Positions 11,981 through 23,476 of a DNA stretch of 64,000 nt are shown piece after piece. The position numbers and the translations under genes were made by a program. Every line of letters begins with the position of its first letter. Positions within the stretch are counted from its first letter, which is position 1. A model generated the notes under the pieces. It did no database searches and was not told the DNA's origin. It worked only from the letters and a program-made list of their open reading frames with translations. The stretch is from Siphonodentalium dalli (taxonomy: Eukaryota > Mollusca > Scaphopoda > Gadilida > Siphonodentaliidae), in NCBI GenBank assembly GCA_032622095.1, contig CP136065.1, positions 217,974,151 to 218,038,150 on the forward strand, read 5' to 3'.

Positions 11981-13268
11981 GGATTAGTTGATCCGAAAAC
12001 GTGTGTTGTTTCTCATATTATCAGCAGGCAATACAATCTTGGAATCGCTCGACCAACAAGTCCACGAAAAGCTCATCAAACAATTTGTGTATATATAAGG
12101 CATTATTCTATTCGTCCACAATCAAGCTCACTTCAAACTATGGTACGTGCAATGCGAGAGCCAATAGGCACGTGTAGACGCGATTACGTCGTATTTGTTG
12201 CACCGAAAAACAACAATACTATTCTATTGGTGGGAAAGCATTGTATAAATGTTAGCTGGATTACAATGTTGCTAACCAGCAGAAAGTATTCAAGCGTGAA
12301 TTCCTTTAATGAGTGACAGTTGCATTCAATGTGGCGTTTAAATGCATAATCAGGTTATTTTCTCGTGACAAATGTTATCAAATCAGTTGACCTTCACTAC
12401 TGTGAACCATCGTTAATTCAATGGGATAATTTATTTACAATATACACATGAATTATACAATGGCAGTAACACATAATAATGTAATTCTGTATATCTTTGG
12501 GGTAGCCTAGCCCTATCGGGCTGTCTTCCTGTCAACTAAGAGTAAATGTTCATGGATGCAGGATAACATTTAATTCCAACGATGTATCCCTTCTCGGCAA
12601 CATATCTCTATAACCAGGCCGCTGTTGCTATATTTAGAACGTGGTTGCGTTGCGATTGGTGAGAACCTAGTACAACGCTGAATTAACTGTGAAAGTAACT
12701 CTGAACTCTTTCGTGACGGGAGATTAGCAGGTACAACATAAAAGATCCCGCGCCAAACATTCTCTTATATAAGAGAATGCATTGGCCTATAAGAGAATGC
12801 ATTGGAACATGGTTCTCGCACGAACTTGTTTCTTATTCTTATTATAAATCTCTTCGGATAGAAATGGGCTCCACGTGAAGAATCTTTAATAAAAGTTGTA
12901 TACAATGAATGTCACATGAAAATAACATGATTATACTTAAATATTGTGTTTCAAAGAGTTCCAGTGGTGTCGTAAATTATGTCAATGTTCGACGAAGTCT
13001 GGAATAGCAGCATATAAACTTGTCTGAGCAGACCACAGCATTGGAATTTCCATTAGGTAGACAGACGATTCACCTCCATATGGGCAAGAGACTTTTTAAT
13101 GATTTGTTATCAACTGCTATGTGTACATGCATTTGAGTGCCATATTCTCAGCTTAGCAACCGACATTATCTTGTGTGTGTGATATTCTTGCTATTTGTCG
13201 AACAGAACTCAAATTAGAAACCAAAATATGGGATCTTGAGAAAATCAAAATCAAAACATTATATAAAG
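11981..13268 (+). other. 3' flank and possible 3' UTR of the GPCR gene
   Basis: No coding sequence is seen. The first AATAAA noted downstream of the stop is at 12888-12893; if used, the 3' UTR would be about 0.9 kb. It would then include the partial palindromic repeat at 12762-12808. The true poly(A) site cannot be fixed from sequence alone. Confidence 0.35.
12762..12808. repeat. Partial palindrome of the GCATTCTCTTATA family
   Basis: ATTCTCTTATATAAGAGAAT is a perfect 20-bp palindrome, followed by GCATTGG and a second GAGAATGCATTGG half. It is a rearranged relative of the 67-bp hairpins at 15.3 and 17 kb. Confidence 0.75.
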
Positions 13269-13823
13269 AAAACAAGAGGTGTGCACTCGAGTGCTAGCAT
13301 ACCCCCACCGTAGCAAATTCAACCCGCATTATCCGTAAACCCAACAAAAAAGTTTTTTAACTTTAAAGAAAAATTTGGATTAATAATATCGATATAGCAT
13401 CCACACACAAAAAATACACAAAATAAGTCGAAAATGAAGTGTAATGTTAGGAAAAACAGTCCGATCCAACCCTGAGCCGCATCATGTAGAGAGGGTGTTG
13501 TGAGAAGCATGTATACCAAATTTTTTTTAAATCGGTTCATATTTGTTAAAGTGATTAAGTCGGACAGAATTTTCTAAGTCAAAATAAGTCGAAAAGTAAG
13601 GCGTAACTTAAAAAAAAGAAAGTCGGATCGCACCGCAATTAGCATCATGTGGAGAGGCGGTCCTACGGAGATTGCATACAAAACATTATTGAAATCGGTT
13701 CATAGTTGTTCGAGTTATGAGGTCGAACGGACGGACAGACGGACACATGGAGGGAGAAAGTGTGACGGACGGTCAGACGCAGTCAATCCAGTATACCCCC
13801 ATTTTCTTCGAAAGTGGGTATAA
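13269..13823 (+). repeat. Dispersed repeat family D (SINE/RTE-like) with GGACGGACAGACGG tail
   Basis: Starts AACAAGAGGTGTGCACTCGA and ends near TTCGAAAGTGGGTATAATA. Two diverged inner units (around 13420-13560 and 13580-13710) each have AAATAAGTCGAAAA and AAATCGGTTCATA. A GGACGGACAGACGGACAC tail is typical of the 3' ends of invertebrate non-autonomous retroelements. No ORF of note. Confidence 0.55.
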
Positions 13824-13897
13824 TAACAGATACATTTTAAATTGGAGAAAAGAATAATGAAATGTGCATGGATGGGATCCGCAAATGCTGAAATAAA

Positions 13898-14052
13898 TCA
13901 ATATATATTAACAAAATAAATCTAGTCATCAATATATATTAACAAAATAAATCTAGTCATCAATATATATTAACAAAAATCAGCACTGATTGGCCACCAA
14001 TAAATCTAGTCATCAATATATATTAACAAAAATGAGCACTGATTGGCCACCA
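13898..14052 (+). repeat. Tandem repeat, 31-bp unit growing into a longer unit
   Basis: CAATATATATTAACAAAAT followed by AAATCTAGTCAT occurs four times head to tail. The last two units also share AGCACTGATTGGCCACCA. Confidence 0.85.
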
Positions 14053-14339
14053 TTGTCTTAATTTTTTAACCAAACGTAGTAAAGTATTGTTACATGATTA
14101 ATGGTGCATTTACATTGCTATAGAACTGCACACAGATCTACACGCAGACTAGTGTAAACGGGTTGATATAGAAATGCACACAGAAAGAAAACGGTATTAG
14201 TTCGTGTGAGCAAAAATCGTGTCCGCTATACATCACGGTCAACGCCGAAGCACTGCGACAGGCAAATCTGTTTTGATTAATTGTTACTCGGGCTTGGCGA
14301 ATGTGTTTTAGTTTTCGTTGTCATTTCAACCCGTGTATT

Positions 14340-14848
14340 TCGAATATTGAACACGGACAGGGACGTGGCAACTTTGGTCAAAATTTTCAACAGTTGGAAA
14401 TTTCATACCTGACACGACATTAGCTGTAATTTCCAAACCAACAATAGGTTGAAAATGATCTTGTAGTTTGATTTTCAAACATTTTATTGGGGGGGGGGAG
14501 TTATTGTTTTCGGACCAATATTTGCATAATCTCCTACTTTTTATAAAAATTTTGGGCTGGAATGGCCATCAGCTGGAAATTTTCCAACCTTATCATGGGG
14601 GCGGGTGTCAGGTTGGAAATATCAGACACTTGGAAAGATTGTGTCCTGATCCCTCCCCGCGGCCAGTCAAAAACTGCTAGTTAATTTAATAAAACAATAT
14701 TGTCCTACATTTGGTCAACATTGTCATTTGAATTGTCATCAGTTGGAAATTTGACTACATTTGGTCAAATAAAGGGTGTTGTAGGGTGGATACCCATTCC
14801 ATACAGATCCAAAATGGCCACACCCCAGATGGTGTCAAACAGGAGACC

Positions 14849-14850
<2 letters not shown>
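14340..14850. repeat. Region of scattered TTGGAAATTTCCAACC-type motifs
   Basis: Several imperfect copies of AGTTGGAAATTTNCNAACC with G-tracts lie between 14380 and 14760. They resemble those at 1345-1420 and 43990-44030. Low-level dispersed repeat, no gene. Confidence 0.4.

Positions 14851-14876
<26 letters not shown>
14851..14876 (+). repeat. (TA)n microsatellite
   Basis: About 13 uninterrupted TA units. Confidence 0.95.
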
Positions 14877-14879
<3 letters not shown>

Positions 14880-15353
14880 GATCACCTGAAATCCTACATA
14901 TTGGTGGAATCTCCATCTAAAGCTATATGTGTGCTTTATAGCCTCTATTTGTGTATACTGTTGTTTATTGTGTATTCCTATGCGATTTTCATTCTTTCTT
15001 CGAACCATTATCAAGTGGTATAAGGATACACTTTAAATACAAGCGGCACATACCAAATCGCTGTTCTCTGCTGATGGTAGATCCATTTTTATGTCTGGCC
15101 TAAACTGAAACGACTCGTAGTGAATTGTCAATTACCAGAGTACTGATCAGCGCGCGTTCACTATTAGTAATCATATTGTGATCACAATAATGCGCGACAT
15201 GTGACTTCATACATATATGTGTACAGTTCTATACCAGTGTAAATGCACCCTAAGAAAGTATACCGTTTCTTATATAATTGTATATATTATCCTATACATG
15301 TGACTTATGGTAAATTGTTAACAAAACACAGGCGAGCAACTATGAACCCTGTG
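14877..15353. other. Unannotated DNA
   Basis: Contains a short inverted repeat ATTGTGATCACAAT near 15175-15188. No gene is seen. Confidence 0.4.
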
Positions 15354-15420
15354 CCAATGCATTCTCTTATATATGCGAGTCGACCATATGGCGCCTCGCA
15401 TATATGAGAGAATGCATTGG
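15354..15420. repeat. 67-bp palindromic hairpin
   Basis: Arms CCAATGCATTCTCTTATATA plus TGCGAG and the complementary CTCGCATATATGAGAGAATG plus CATTGG, around a central CGACCATATGGCGC. It is preceded by CCCTGTG, as is the copy at 17014. The following 140 bp hold AT-rich direct repeats of AAGAATGTAAGAAAAAA. Confidence 0.9.
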
Positions 15421-15620
15421 CCGAACAAATTTTATATTATTTGTTATTATTGTTAAAAAATGTAAGAAAACATTAAAAAAAAAAAAAAAAATTGTTAAAG
15501 AATGTAAGAAAAAATGATAAAAATTGACAAAGAATGTAAGAAAAAACGATAACTACCTGTTGGCCAACTGTAATTTTATTTGGTCATTTTCCAAAAACAA
15601 AGGACGGTGGCGTCAACCAT

Positions 15621-16031
15621 GTGACCCTATGTGACCCCCTGTGACCCTATGTGACCCCCTGTGACCCTATGTGACCACCTGTGACCCTATGTGACCCCCT
15701 GTGACCCTATGTGACCACCTGTGACCCTATGTGACCACCTGTGACCCTATGTGACCCCATGTGACCCTATGTGACCCCCTGGTACCCTATGTGACCCCCT
15801 GGTACCCTATGTGACCCCATGTGACCCTATGTGACCCCCTGTGACCCTATGTGACCATGTGTGACCCCCTGTGACCCTATGTGACCCCCTGTGACCCTAT
15901 GTGACCCCCTGTGACCCTATGTGACCCCCCTGTGACCCTATGTGACCCTATGTGACCCTATGTGACCCTATGTGACCCTATGTGACCCCATGTGACCCCA
16001 TGTGACCCTATATGACCCCCTGTGACCCTCT
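15621..16031 (+). repeat. 10-bp minisatellite (GTGACCCTAT / GTGACCCCCT)
   Basis: About forty 10-bp units. Most alternate GTGACCCTAT with GTGACCCCCT or GTGACCACCT, giving a 20-bp higher-order unit, followed by a homogeneous block of GTGACCCTAT near 15930-15990. There are occasional GGTACCCTAT variants. Confidence 0.95.
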
Positions 16032-16372
16032 GCTATATACGCGGTGCGATGCTGACGATTATTTTACTTTTGCGATTTTTCGCATCCAATTCATCAACGG
16101 TACGGGTACCATAGGAATGATATATTGATTTGTTCAAAGATTCTTATGAATAAAATGGGTTTACATATCACTTTCGGTTGTAAGAATATGGTACTGCACA
16201 ACTTCTAAAAAAAATATTCACATTTTGTTAATAAAATTTAACCATTGCCTTGTTATTCGTTCACATACCATTGTGTTGTTATGACATACTCCGACATAAC
16301 GCCTGCATCATACGCGGTTGGTTCATCGACCGGTGGACGTCGGACACAAATGGAAATCGGTTGTCATGAACG

Positions 16373-16830
16373 TTAAAGATACGGGCGGCGTTGGCGGTGG
16401 GTATGATGTTAAAATATTCACCTCCGTCAAAACCGCCATAAACAGAAGGAATAGTAAGATATAGACAGACTTTGTTCTTAGAACGTTACGTTTCCTGGCT
16501 CTTCTGTAGATCCGGATATGGTAAACATAAAGAGCATTATTTGTTACTGTTTACCTGATATGGAAATCATAAAGAGCGTTTATATAATTTGCGAGTGATT
16601 AACCAATAAATAGAATTGCGCCGTGTTATGTAAACAGAAGCAACACTTCTGTAACACGAGCAGGTTCTTGTTTACGTACACCATCTTACCTCTTGACGAC
16701 AATATACTATTTACGCGCTGATTATGTTTGGCAAATGAACAAAACTATATAAATTTTAATATTCCTTCTGCTGATGGCGATTTGAACAAATATTAATATT
16801 TCTGCAACGAACGCCACCCGTGCCTGTAAG
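16373..16830 (+). mobile_element. TTAA-bounded element, family H, diverged copy
   Basis: Starts TTAAAGATACGGGCGGCGTT and ends CGCCACCCGTGCCTGTAA. Shares GGCGGTGGGTAT, AAAACCGCCA, AAACAGAAGGAATAG, GGTAAACATAAAGAGC and CCTGATATGGAA with copies at 22344, 22975 and 60194. No ORF. The 3' TTAA is lost here. Confidence 0.7.
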
Positions 16831-17013
16831 TTACGTGAGTCAGGAGACTTCATTTGATATTAACCCTTTACCCAACAAACCGGCCAAAACCGGTCAAATA
16901 AAGCTTCAACAGCCTAAAATATCTTCGGTCTGTCTCAATAGAACCATACAAATATGGATATCATTGGAATCGGCTCCTTGACCACATTGTGATAGTTACA
17001 GTTATGCCCTGTG

Positions 17014-17080
17014 CCAATGCATTCTCTTATATATGCGAGTCGACCATAGGTCGCCTCGCATATATAAGAGAATGCATTGG
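17014..17080. repeat. 67-bp palindromic hairpin
   Basis: Same family as 15354-15420; centre CGACCATAGGTCGCC. Lies inside the piggyBac-like MITE. Confidence 0.9.
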
Positions 17081-17161
17081 CCTAAAAAAAAACTTTTTTT
17101 AACACTTTCTACCATTTTTTCTTACATTCTTTAACAATTTTATAATTTTTAATGTGTTAAA

Positions 17162-17228
17162 CCAATGCATTCTCTTATATATGCGAGGCGACCTATGGTC
17201 GACTCGCATATATAAGAGAATGCATTGG
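17162..17228. repeat. 67-bp palindromic hairpin, inverted partner
   Basis: Reverse complement of 17014-17080 to within a base or so, 81 bp downstream. Followed by CACAGGGCATAACTG, the mirror of the sequence before the first hairpin. Confidence 0.9.
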
Positions 17229-17259
17229 CACAGGGCATAACTGTTGGGTAAAGGGTTAA

Positions 17260-18404
17260 TAGCCATCGCTACAATGCTATTTTTCACTTTCAAATATGTT
17301 TATTCTCATTAAACCATATACAAATGCAGTATGTGAGAGAACATAATAAAGTGAAATACACATAATTAAATATATATACTTAATACCGATGTGTTAGGTA
17401 TCTCGAGGTGTATGGTGATTTTTCGGCATTTGGCTGCATAACGTTATTCTTATTATACATTTGGAGAGACCGTCAAAGTGGCACATCAAGCCAGTCTGAT
17501 CCTTGTAAATATTAGAGAAACTTTTGATACAATATATATATGTTCATCCATGTTTGGCCTACACAGGACTGAGACAATCTCACCTCATTTCTTCTTTAGT
17601 ATAATTATATGGATCAGACTTGACACAGAACTTTGACATACGTACGTGCGACTAAACCTGTATAACAATTTGACGAAATAATCTCCGCCTCATCTTAATT
17701 ACATAGTATTAATTGGAAAAGAGACGTCACACGATGAAACCCATTAAGCCATCGACATCGGTCGACTAAACATCGCGTGTTGAAGATCGAGGGGATGTAA
17801 CTCTAAATTCGTTGGCACCATAATCAAATCAAGGAACATATGATAAAGGTGCAACAATACCATTCCAATATGGACTCCAGGAACAAGTTGGGGGAAATTT
17901 TGAAATGGAGAACAATATTGGCACATAATGTACAGACATGGCTAAATGCAACTATACATGTATATGTGAATAAAATTTACCTGCAACTACAATTGGAAAA
18001 ATGTGTAACCACGTAGCGGCTAGCTGTAGTTAAAAAAGTTCATAAACAGAAGTAAATTCTGATTTCGGTAGCTCCCTATCAGGAATGTTTTGTTGAGCAA
18101 TCCACACTTTAAACCATAGAACACTATTTTAGTCTTATGTCGCTTGTTATTTTGTTGAAAAGGAATGTTAGGGTGGTGATTATAACACGATTACCAATAT
18201 GTTACCAAAGAAACAATTATTGTACCGTTATTAATTGGCCACATGAGACCGCACCGCTAATTTAAACCGATACTGATATCATCAGTTACCATTTCAAGAG
18301 CTTCTACTAACAGTAAGAGATTATTATATATAAGTGTTACATATATAAGTACCCAGGCTGAAATACATTAAACAAATAATCTATGTATTAATAAATCAAA
18401 ATAT
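17260..18404. other. Unannotated DNA
   Basis: No coding or repeat feature supported. Confidence 0.5.
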
Positions 18405-18757
18405 ACTCGAGCATATACGCACATAATCGGCCTACAATGTGAAATATGTACATACAGTGATTATTTTATTCTGAAATAAGCAGATAATGGAGTCATAGCC
18501 GTTACTTCGTTTTATGGCGCGGGACAAGGTGAAGACACATGTTAATGAGCGTACACCTGAAAAGTCGTGAGTTGGCTTAACTGTGTCATTTTCTGCACAT
18601 AATCAGCTTAGAATATCCTCATTATGAGTCGCTAATTGACTAAAATGCTCTTATTTTCAGTACATCTACTCAAAATGAGGTGTTTCTAAGCAGATTACCT
18701 AAAACAAGTTCTTTATAAGCAGATAAGGTGCGTGTTTTCGAGAGAGAACAGGATGAA
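18405..18757 (+). mobile_element. MITE family E copy (orientation A)
   Basis: Landmarks ATACGCACATAATCGG, GAAATAAGCAGATAATGGAG, AAAAGTCGTGAGTTGGCTTA and GAGAGAACAGGATG in the family order. Confidence 0.85.
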
Positions 18758-19554
18758 TAAATTAGCACTAAAATGAATACCATGTTTCAGCCATTTGATT
18801 GCTATCCATAATAGTAATCAATAAGGCTGAAGTTTTCTTGGTGACGATTTATATTTGTTTATTATTTGCATTACAGTTTGAGCCAGATTAATATCACTAT
18901 GACAATATTTTAGAAACACGTGTTATAAGAATTTGTGTTTTACCCAATTCGTGATACAAATAGCTTCCTTTATGTGTATTGCACGTATGAGTAAACAAGT
19001 GTGCGAGTTTAGACCTGAACAAGTTAGCGATATAGTTACAATGTAGTGGGCGGGATAACAACATACAGCAAAATAACGTTAGAATAATATTTTATTAACG
19101 AAAATAGATATTAGTACCCTGTTACAAAACACAATATCAAAAACAATAAATAACAAAACAGAATGCTGCCACAAAGCCATTTGAATGAATGGATATATGT
19201 ACTACTATTTACATGCCCATGATTAGTATACTCTAAGGTTGATGGAAACCAATGCCATTAATCATTGGGTGACTAATTCCAAGACGAAATGAAGGATGAT
19301 GGGAACAATTTAAACTTTACGATCAGGGACGTCCCAATATCAAGTATATCTTGTCTACGTATTTTATAATGGAGTCTCCAAAAGTAGCAAAGACTTTACC
19401 CCTATTTATCCTGCAATGTATAAAGAAAGTCATTACCATTTCAGTTTGCTATTGATATACAGTTAACGACATGCACTGCTTTTTATTTCATCTCATATAT
19501 TTGAAATATTATTGATCTGATTAGCCATCTGTTTGTAACTTTCAAGCGGTCAGT
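18758..19554. other. Unannotated DNA downstream of the DIRS recombinase
   Basis: Could include the 3' non-coding end of the DIRS element, but its inverted or split terminal repeats were not identified. Confidence 0.4.
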
Positions 19555-20475
19555 TAGTGAGAACTCTAAATAGACCATGTAGGCACCACTAAACCAGTTA
19601 CCATGCAATGAATGAGTTCTGATGCAACCCCCGATTCGAATGCCAGGGTAGTGCCTTCTCTGTGCAAAGAATGTGGTGAAAATTTGTTTGGATTTTCCCC
19701 AATTTGTTCTAATCTGCTTCAGAGAAATACAGAAAATTCTAAATAAGTAACTGGTATGAATTGTTTCCCTTCCTTTTTACAAACGCTGGCGCCTGATTTG
19801 GACAAACAACAAGTTGCGTCATGTTTTTTATATGCGTTTACTGGGCATAAGTTTGAACCATGGATAGATGTGATATATATTATGTGCTTCCTCTGACCAA
19901 ATTGTATTATCTTTGACCATTTGAAAGTTACTTGCAGATAATCGGAGCAAACAGAGACATCAAGTCTCAATAATAATTTATTGAGGTCAAATCTATTTCG
20001 TGAACCAGATGTGATTTCCTTGCCATCAAGAAAAACCCAAATAATATGGTACACCAGAAAGTTTACCGAATAGGGTCATTCATATTAATTGTCTCCAATA
20101 GCGCTGGTGTTAATGGAGCTTCTCGCTTGGGCTCCCATGGGTTTTTCCTAGATACATCCTTGAGTACTAGCTCCAAAACGATGGAATATATTGCCTCGCA
20201 TTCTAATCTCAAAAAGCTGTGCAATGTTTTGACGCCATCTAGGTATTTTTTGTTTAATCGGTCGTCTTGAATGATCGGCTCAAAAACTGAGCATAACATA
20301 ACATTTCACCACACGCCGGTAAGGGCTTGAGATCGAAATACTTACAAAATTGAAAAACTGTTGTAAGTCTAGGTTATTGTACGTCCCTTTGGCAAAGGCG
20401 TGGTTCTGTGAATTACTGGTATCGTTTCTAAGATTGTCTAGATCATTGTCTGAAATTAACATTCATATGAAACAT
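19555..20475 (-). pseudogene. DIRS-type retrotransposon tyrosine recombinase, broken
   Basis: Successive minus-strand pieces match a DIRS/Ngaro-type YR in order: LRNDTSNSQNHAFAKGTYNN (N-terminal), KYLDGVKTLHSF and NPWEPKREAPLTPALL (core-binding), FDLNKLLLRLDVSV, TFKWSKIIQFGQRKH and LCPVNAYK (middle), then FSPHSLHREGTTLAFESGV and, one frame away, a Tyr-bearing SGAYMVYLEFS. YR enzymes of these elements integrate a circular cDNA. Here the HxxR box reads HSLHRE, so its Arg position is altered, and several frameshifts and stops separate the parts. The element is dead. It lies downstream of the RT/RNase H of the same element. Confidence 0.85.
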
Positions 20476-20539
20476 TATATAAATTTGGAGATACTGAGAC
20501 AGTTGTTTATTCCGCATTAGTGAGCTCTGCAAAATGTTG

Positions 20540-21441
20540 CCTTACTTCTAATGATGAATGCCACCGGCTAATCGGTTCTCGTTACCAGCCAAATGTCGCA
20601 CTCTGATATCAAATTGCTGTATTGCTGCAAAATAGCATATATTTCTAAGGAAACTTGGTGTGAATGTGTCCCGGGATGATCCTGAATTTAATACTGCAAC
20701 TGAAGTCATGTTGTCACAATATATTAGTATGTGCTTACAAGTTAACCTGTAACCCCACAATTTGACTGATTGCATGTAACTCCAGCGCAATGATGTGTAA
20801 CTTCATGCTACGAATACTGACCTGGAAGGGGTGGATCATTCTTCTAGGAACAGGCCCCCACAACCGATGAGATACGAATCTGTGGACATGATGGTGTCAT
20901 GCTCTGACCATTTCTCTAAATGCATGATGGATATTGCATGATATGTATGCAAATAAATAGTCCACCATTTAATATCCAACTTCGCGTATTCTGGTAGTTC
21001 CATTTTAGTATTACTAGTAGGTTTCGTGATGTTCATTGACCGTAGCCAATTTAGCACTCAAAAACAAAGATTCTACCTGGTCTCACACAGGAACAAACGA
21101 AATCCAATTTCCCCAAGTACACTTTGTACATCCCGAAGAGACGCTTTACTGTTATCCATCCTTTCACCAATTCGTTAATTTCTTCCAACCTACATGTTGT
21201 GCTAGTGCTAGTTAAATTGACCGGGTCAAACCCCACACCCAAGAAAGTCATGTTGGTTGATGGTGGGCATATCTTTCTTTGGACTCTTCTAACCCACTAA
21301 TGTATTGTAGTCCTGCTCTGCTTTTATATCAAACTCTCAACCCCCAAAATCGTCCAAGTAATTGATGGCATTCATTTGACACTCGCTGGAATATATATGT
21401 ACAAATAGCCAATAAACTGAACCTCGAAGGACAAACCTAGT
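20540..21441 (-). pseudogene. DIRS-type reverse transcriptase C-terminal part and RNase H, broken
   Basis: Reading leftward: the RT active-site motif YLDDFGG (21343-21362 region), then FLGVGFDPVNLTST, LEEINELVKGW, GKLDFVCSCVRPGRIF (thumb/linker), LNWLRSMN, DIKWWTIYL, STDSYLIGCGG and ILIYCDNMTSVAVLNSG with IRVRHLAGNENRLA (RNase H). This order is characteristic of DIRS-like RT-RH. Frameshifts separate the pieces near 21300, 21055, 20830 and 20548. The RT is interrupted upstream at 21442 by the 8.8-kb TIR element and resumes beyond 30258. Confidence 0.88.
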
Positions 21442-21624
21442 GGTCCGAATCGGCATCTCTAGTTTAGACTAGGTTTATTCTAGACCAGGTTTTACTCCAG
21501 GTTAAACTAGTTTTAAGTAGGAGTAAAACTTGGTTTTATTGTAGTAAAACTGGGTTTTAGTGTCGTTAAATCCTGTTTTTTGATAAACTCAGTTTTAGTT
21601 TGTGGCATTCGATCTCTATTAAAA

Positions 21625-21984
21625 CTAGGTTTTATTGACATGATAAAGTTATGGTAATATTACTAATTGTTTGTGGTGAATTGGTTATATAATCATCAGT
21701 ATAAGCTTAGGTATATATAATGTATATGTAACATACGTCTCGTCTCGAAAATATACCTTTAAATATACTTTCAAAAAACATCGAAGTTAAACCACCCTAC
21801 CCCAGGTTTTACTAAAACCTAGTTCGGTGGGTTTTATTATTCGGTCGATTGTTTTCGCCCAATATTGATGTTGTTTCTTCGCGAATATGGGAGTGTTTAT
21901 GTTGAATTGGGGGAGGCGTTTATGCTCGGGGCGTTTGCCAATCAATATTCTTGTGCAGTTTTAAGTACATATAGGAGAGTCTCA
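21625..21984. other. Subterminal non-coding part of the 8.8-kb element
   Basis: A further AAACCACCCTA / GGTTTTACTAAAACCTAG / GGTGGGTTTTATTATT inverted cluster lies at 21786-21840. No gene. Confidence 0.5.
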
Positions 21985-22343
21985 GTTGAATTCAGGGTCC
22001 GCGCTGGACCAAAATTTACTTTTGCCAAATAAATTGCCAAATGAAAATATTTTTTGCCAAATGCTATCCCTGATAGTATCATTTTCTGCAACCTTTAGTC
22101 TTATGTTTCGACAATCGCTGTTTGAACGACTTTTAATATCGATAGAAAAGCAGTTAGTTAATTATACACGCATCTCTATTGTGGTTTATCATACAACAAA
22201 AAGCGAATCACCGAACAATACAATGGTAGAAGGGTTGCTTCATCAGAAGGGCACAACACAGGAGGATTAGCTATGTAAACACCACCACCACCACACTAAA
22301 TCCCTCCAACCCTCGGTACTAATGCTATGATATTAACTGCATC

Positions 22344-22885
22344 TTAAAGGCACGTATGGCCTTAATTGTCGAAAATATTCATATCTGTTCCAAACACCGT
22401 AAACAGAAAAACATTAAAACGCATACAGTTCCGTTCATATATACCATGACCATCGCGTAAACAGCATGTTATCATAAAGACCTACTATATTTTACCTAAG
22501 CAAGAGCCCGATTGTGTTACAGAAGACAGCACATTGCTACTGGCCAATCACACACAAATGGCATAAACGCTCTTTATTAGTTCCATATCAGGTATTCACC
22601 AACAAATAACGCTCGTTATGTTTACCATCATAATATAAACAAACACCAGAAAAGTAACTTTTTATGCTGTTGTTTACATAACAATGGTCAAACAAATGAC
22701 CACGACATACTGTTTATGCGATATTTCTTATTTGTATAGAATTGAATTGCTTTATTTCACTCAATCATATAAATTGTACGGACAAAGTCTATCTACATTT
22801 TGATGTTCTTTCTGTTTGTGGCGGTTTTTGACGGGTGGAGATATTTTCACAGGATACCCACCGCCAAGGCCAACCGTGTCTGTAA
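22344..22885 (-). mobile_element. TTAA-bounded element, family H, copy in hAT (first)
   Basis: Begins TTAAAGGCACGTATGGCCTT and ends CCGCCAAGGCCAACCGTGTC. Shares CACCGTAAACAGAAAAACAT, AAACAGCATGTTATCATAAA and TTAGTTCCATATCAGG with the next copy. The right TTAA is mutated. Confidence 0.85.
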
Positions 22886-22974
22886 CAGAGGTGTTATAAA
22901 ACACTACTAACATAATTATGTTGTAAGAGTTTCCTGAAATGAATGGTATTGATTGACCAATTTTTCTTGAGGAA

Positions 22975-23476
22975 TTAAAGGCACGTGAGGCCTTAGTTGT
23001 CGAAAATATTCATATTTGTTCTAATCACCGTAAACAGAAAAACATTAAAACGCATACAGTTTCGTTAATATATACCATGACCATCACGTAAACAGCATGT
23101 TATCATAAAGACCTACTATATTTTACTTAAGCAAGAGCCTACTTGTGTTACCCAAGACAGCACAATGCTACTGGCTAATCACACACAAATGGCATAAACG
23201 CTCTTTATTAGTTCCATATCAGGAATTCACCAACAAAGAACGCTCTTTATGTTTACCATCATAATATAAACAAACACCAGAAAAGTTACTTTTTATGCTT
23301 TTGTTTACATAACAATGGTCAAACATTTGACAATAACATACTGTTTATTCGATATTTCTTATTTGTATACGGACAAAGTCTGTCTACATTTTGATGTTCT
23401 TTCTGTTTGTGGCGGTTTTTGACGGGTGGAAATATTTTCACAGGATACCCACCGCCAAGGCCAACCGTACCTTTAA
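22975..23476 (-). mobile_element. TTAA-bounded element, family H, copy in hAT (second)
   Basis: Direct-orientation near-duplicate of 22344-22885 with intact TTAA at both ends. Inverted ends read TTAAAGGCACG and TTAAAGGTACGG, each followed within a few bases by GGCCTT. Confidence 0.88.

Larger units (their letters stand above)
16864..17255. mobile_element. piggyBac-like MITE with nested palindromes
   Basis: 392 bp flanked by TTAA on both sides (16860-16863 and 17256-17259), with inverted ends CCCTTTACCCAACA and TGTTGGGTAAAGGG. A TTAA target with CCC-starting ends is the piggyBac pattern. Inside are CAGTTATGCCCTGTG inverted repeats and two 67-bp hairpins in opposite orientation around an AT-rich centre, so the whole thing folds on itself at three levels. 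No transposase. Confidence 0.85.

Noticed and set aside
14700-15023. 107-codon open frame with hydrophobic tail, considered as a missing GPCR exon
   Set aside because: Crosses a (TA)n microsatellite and lacks TM2/TM3 signature residues. It also lies downstream of the receptor's last exon.
15621-16031. Minisatellite considered as a CRISPR array or telomere-like repeat
   Set aside because: 10-bp units without spacers and unlike the metazoan TTAGGG telomere unit.
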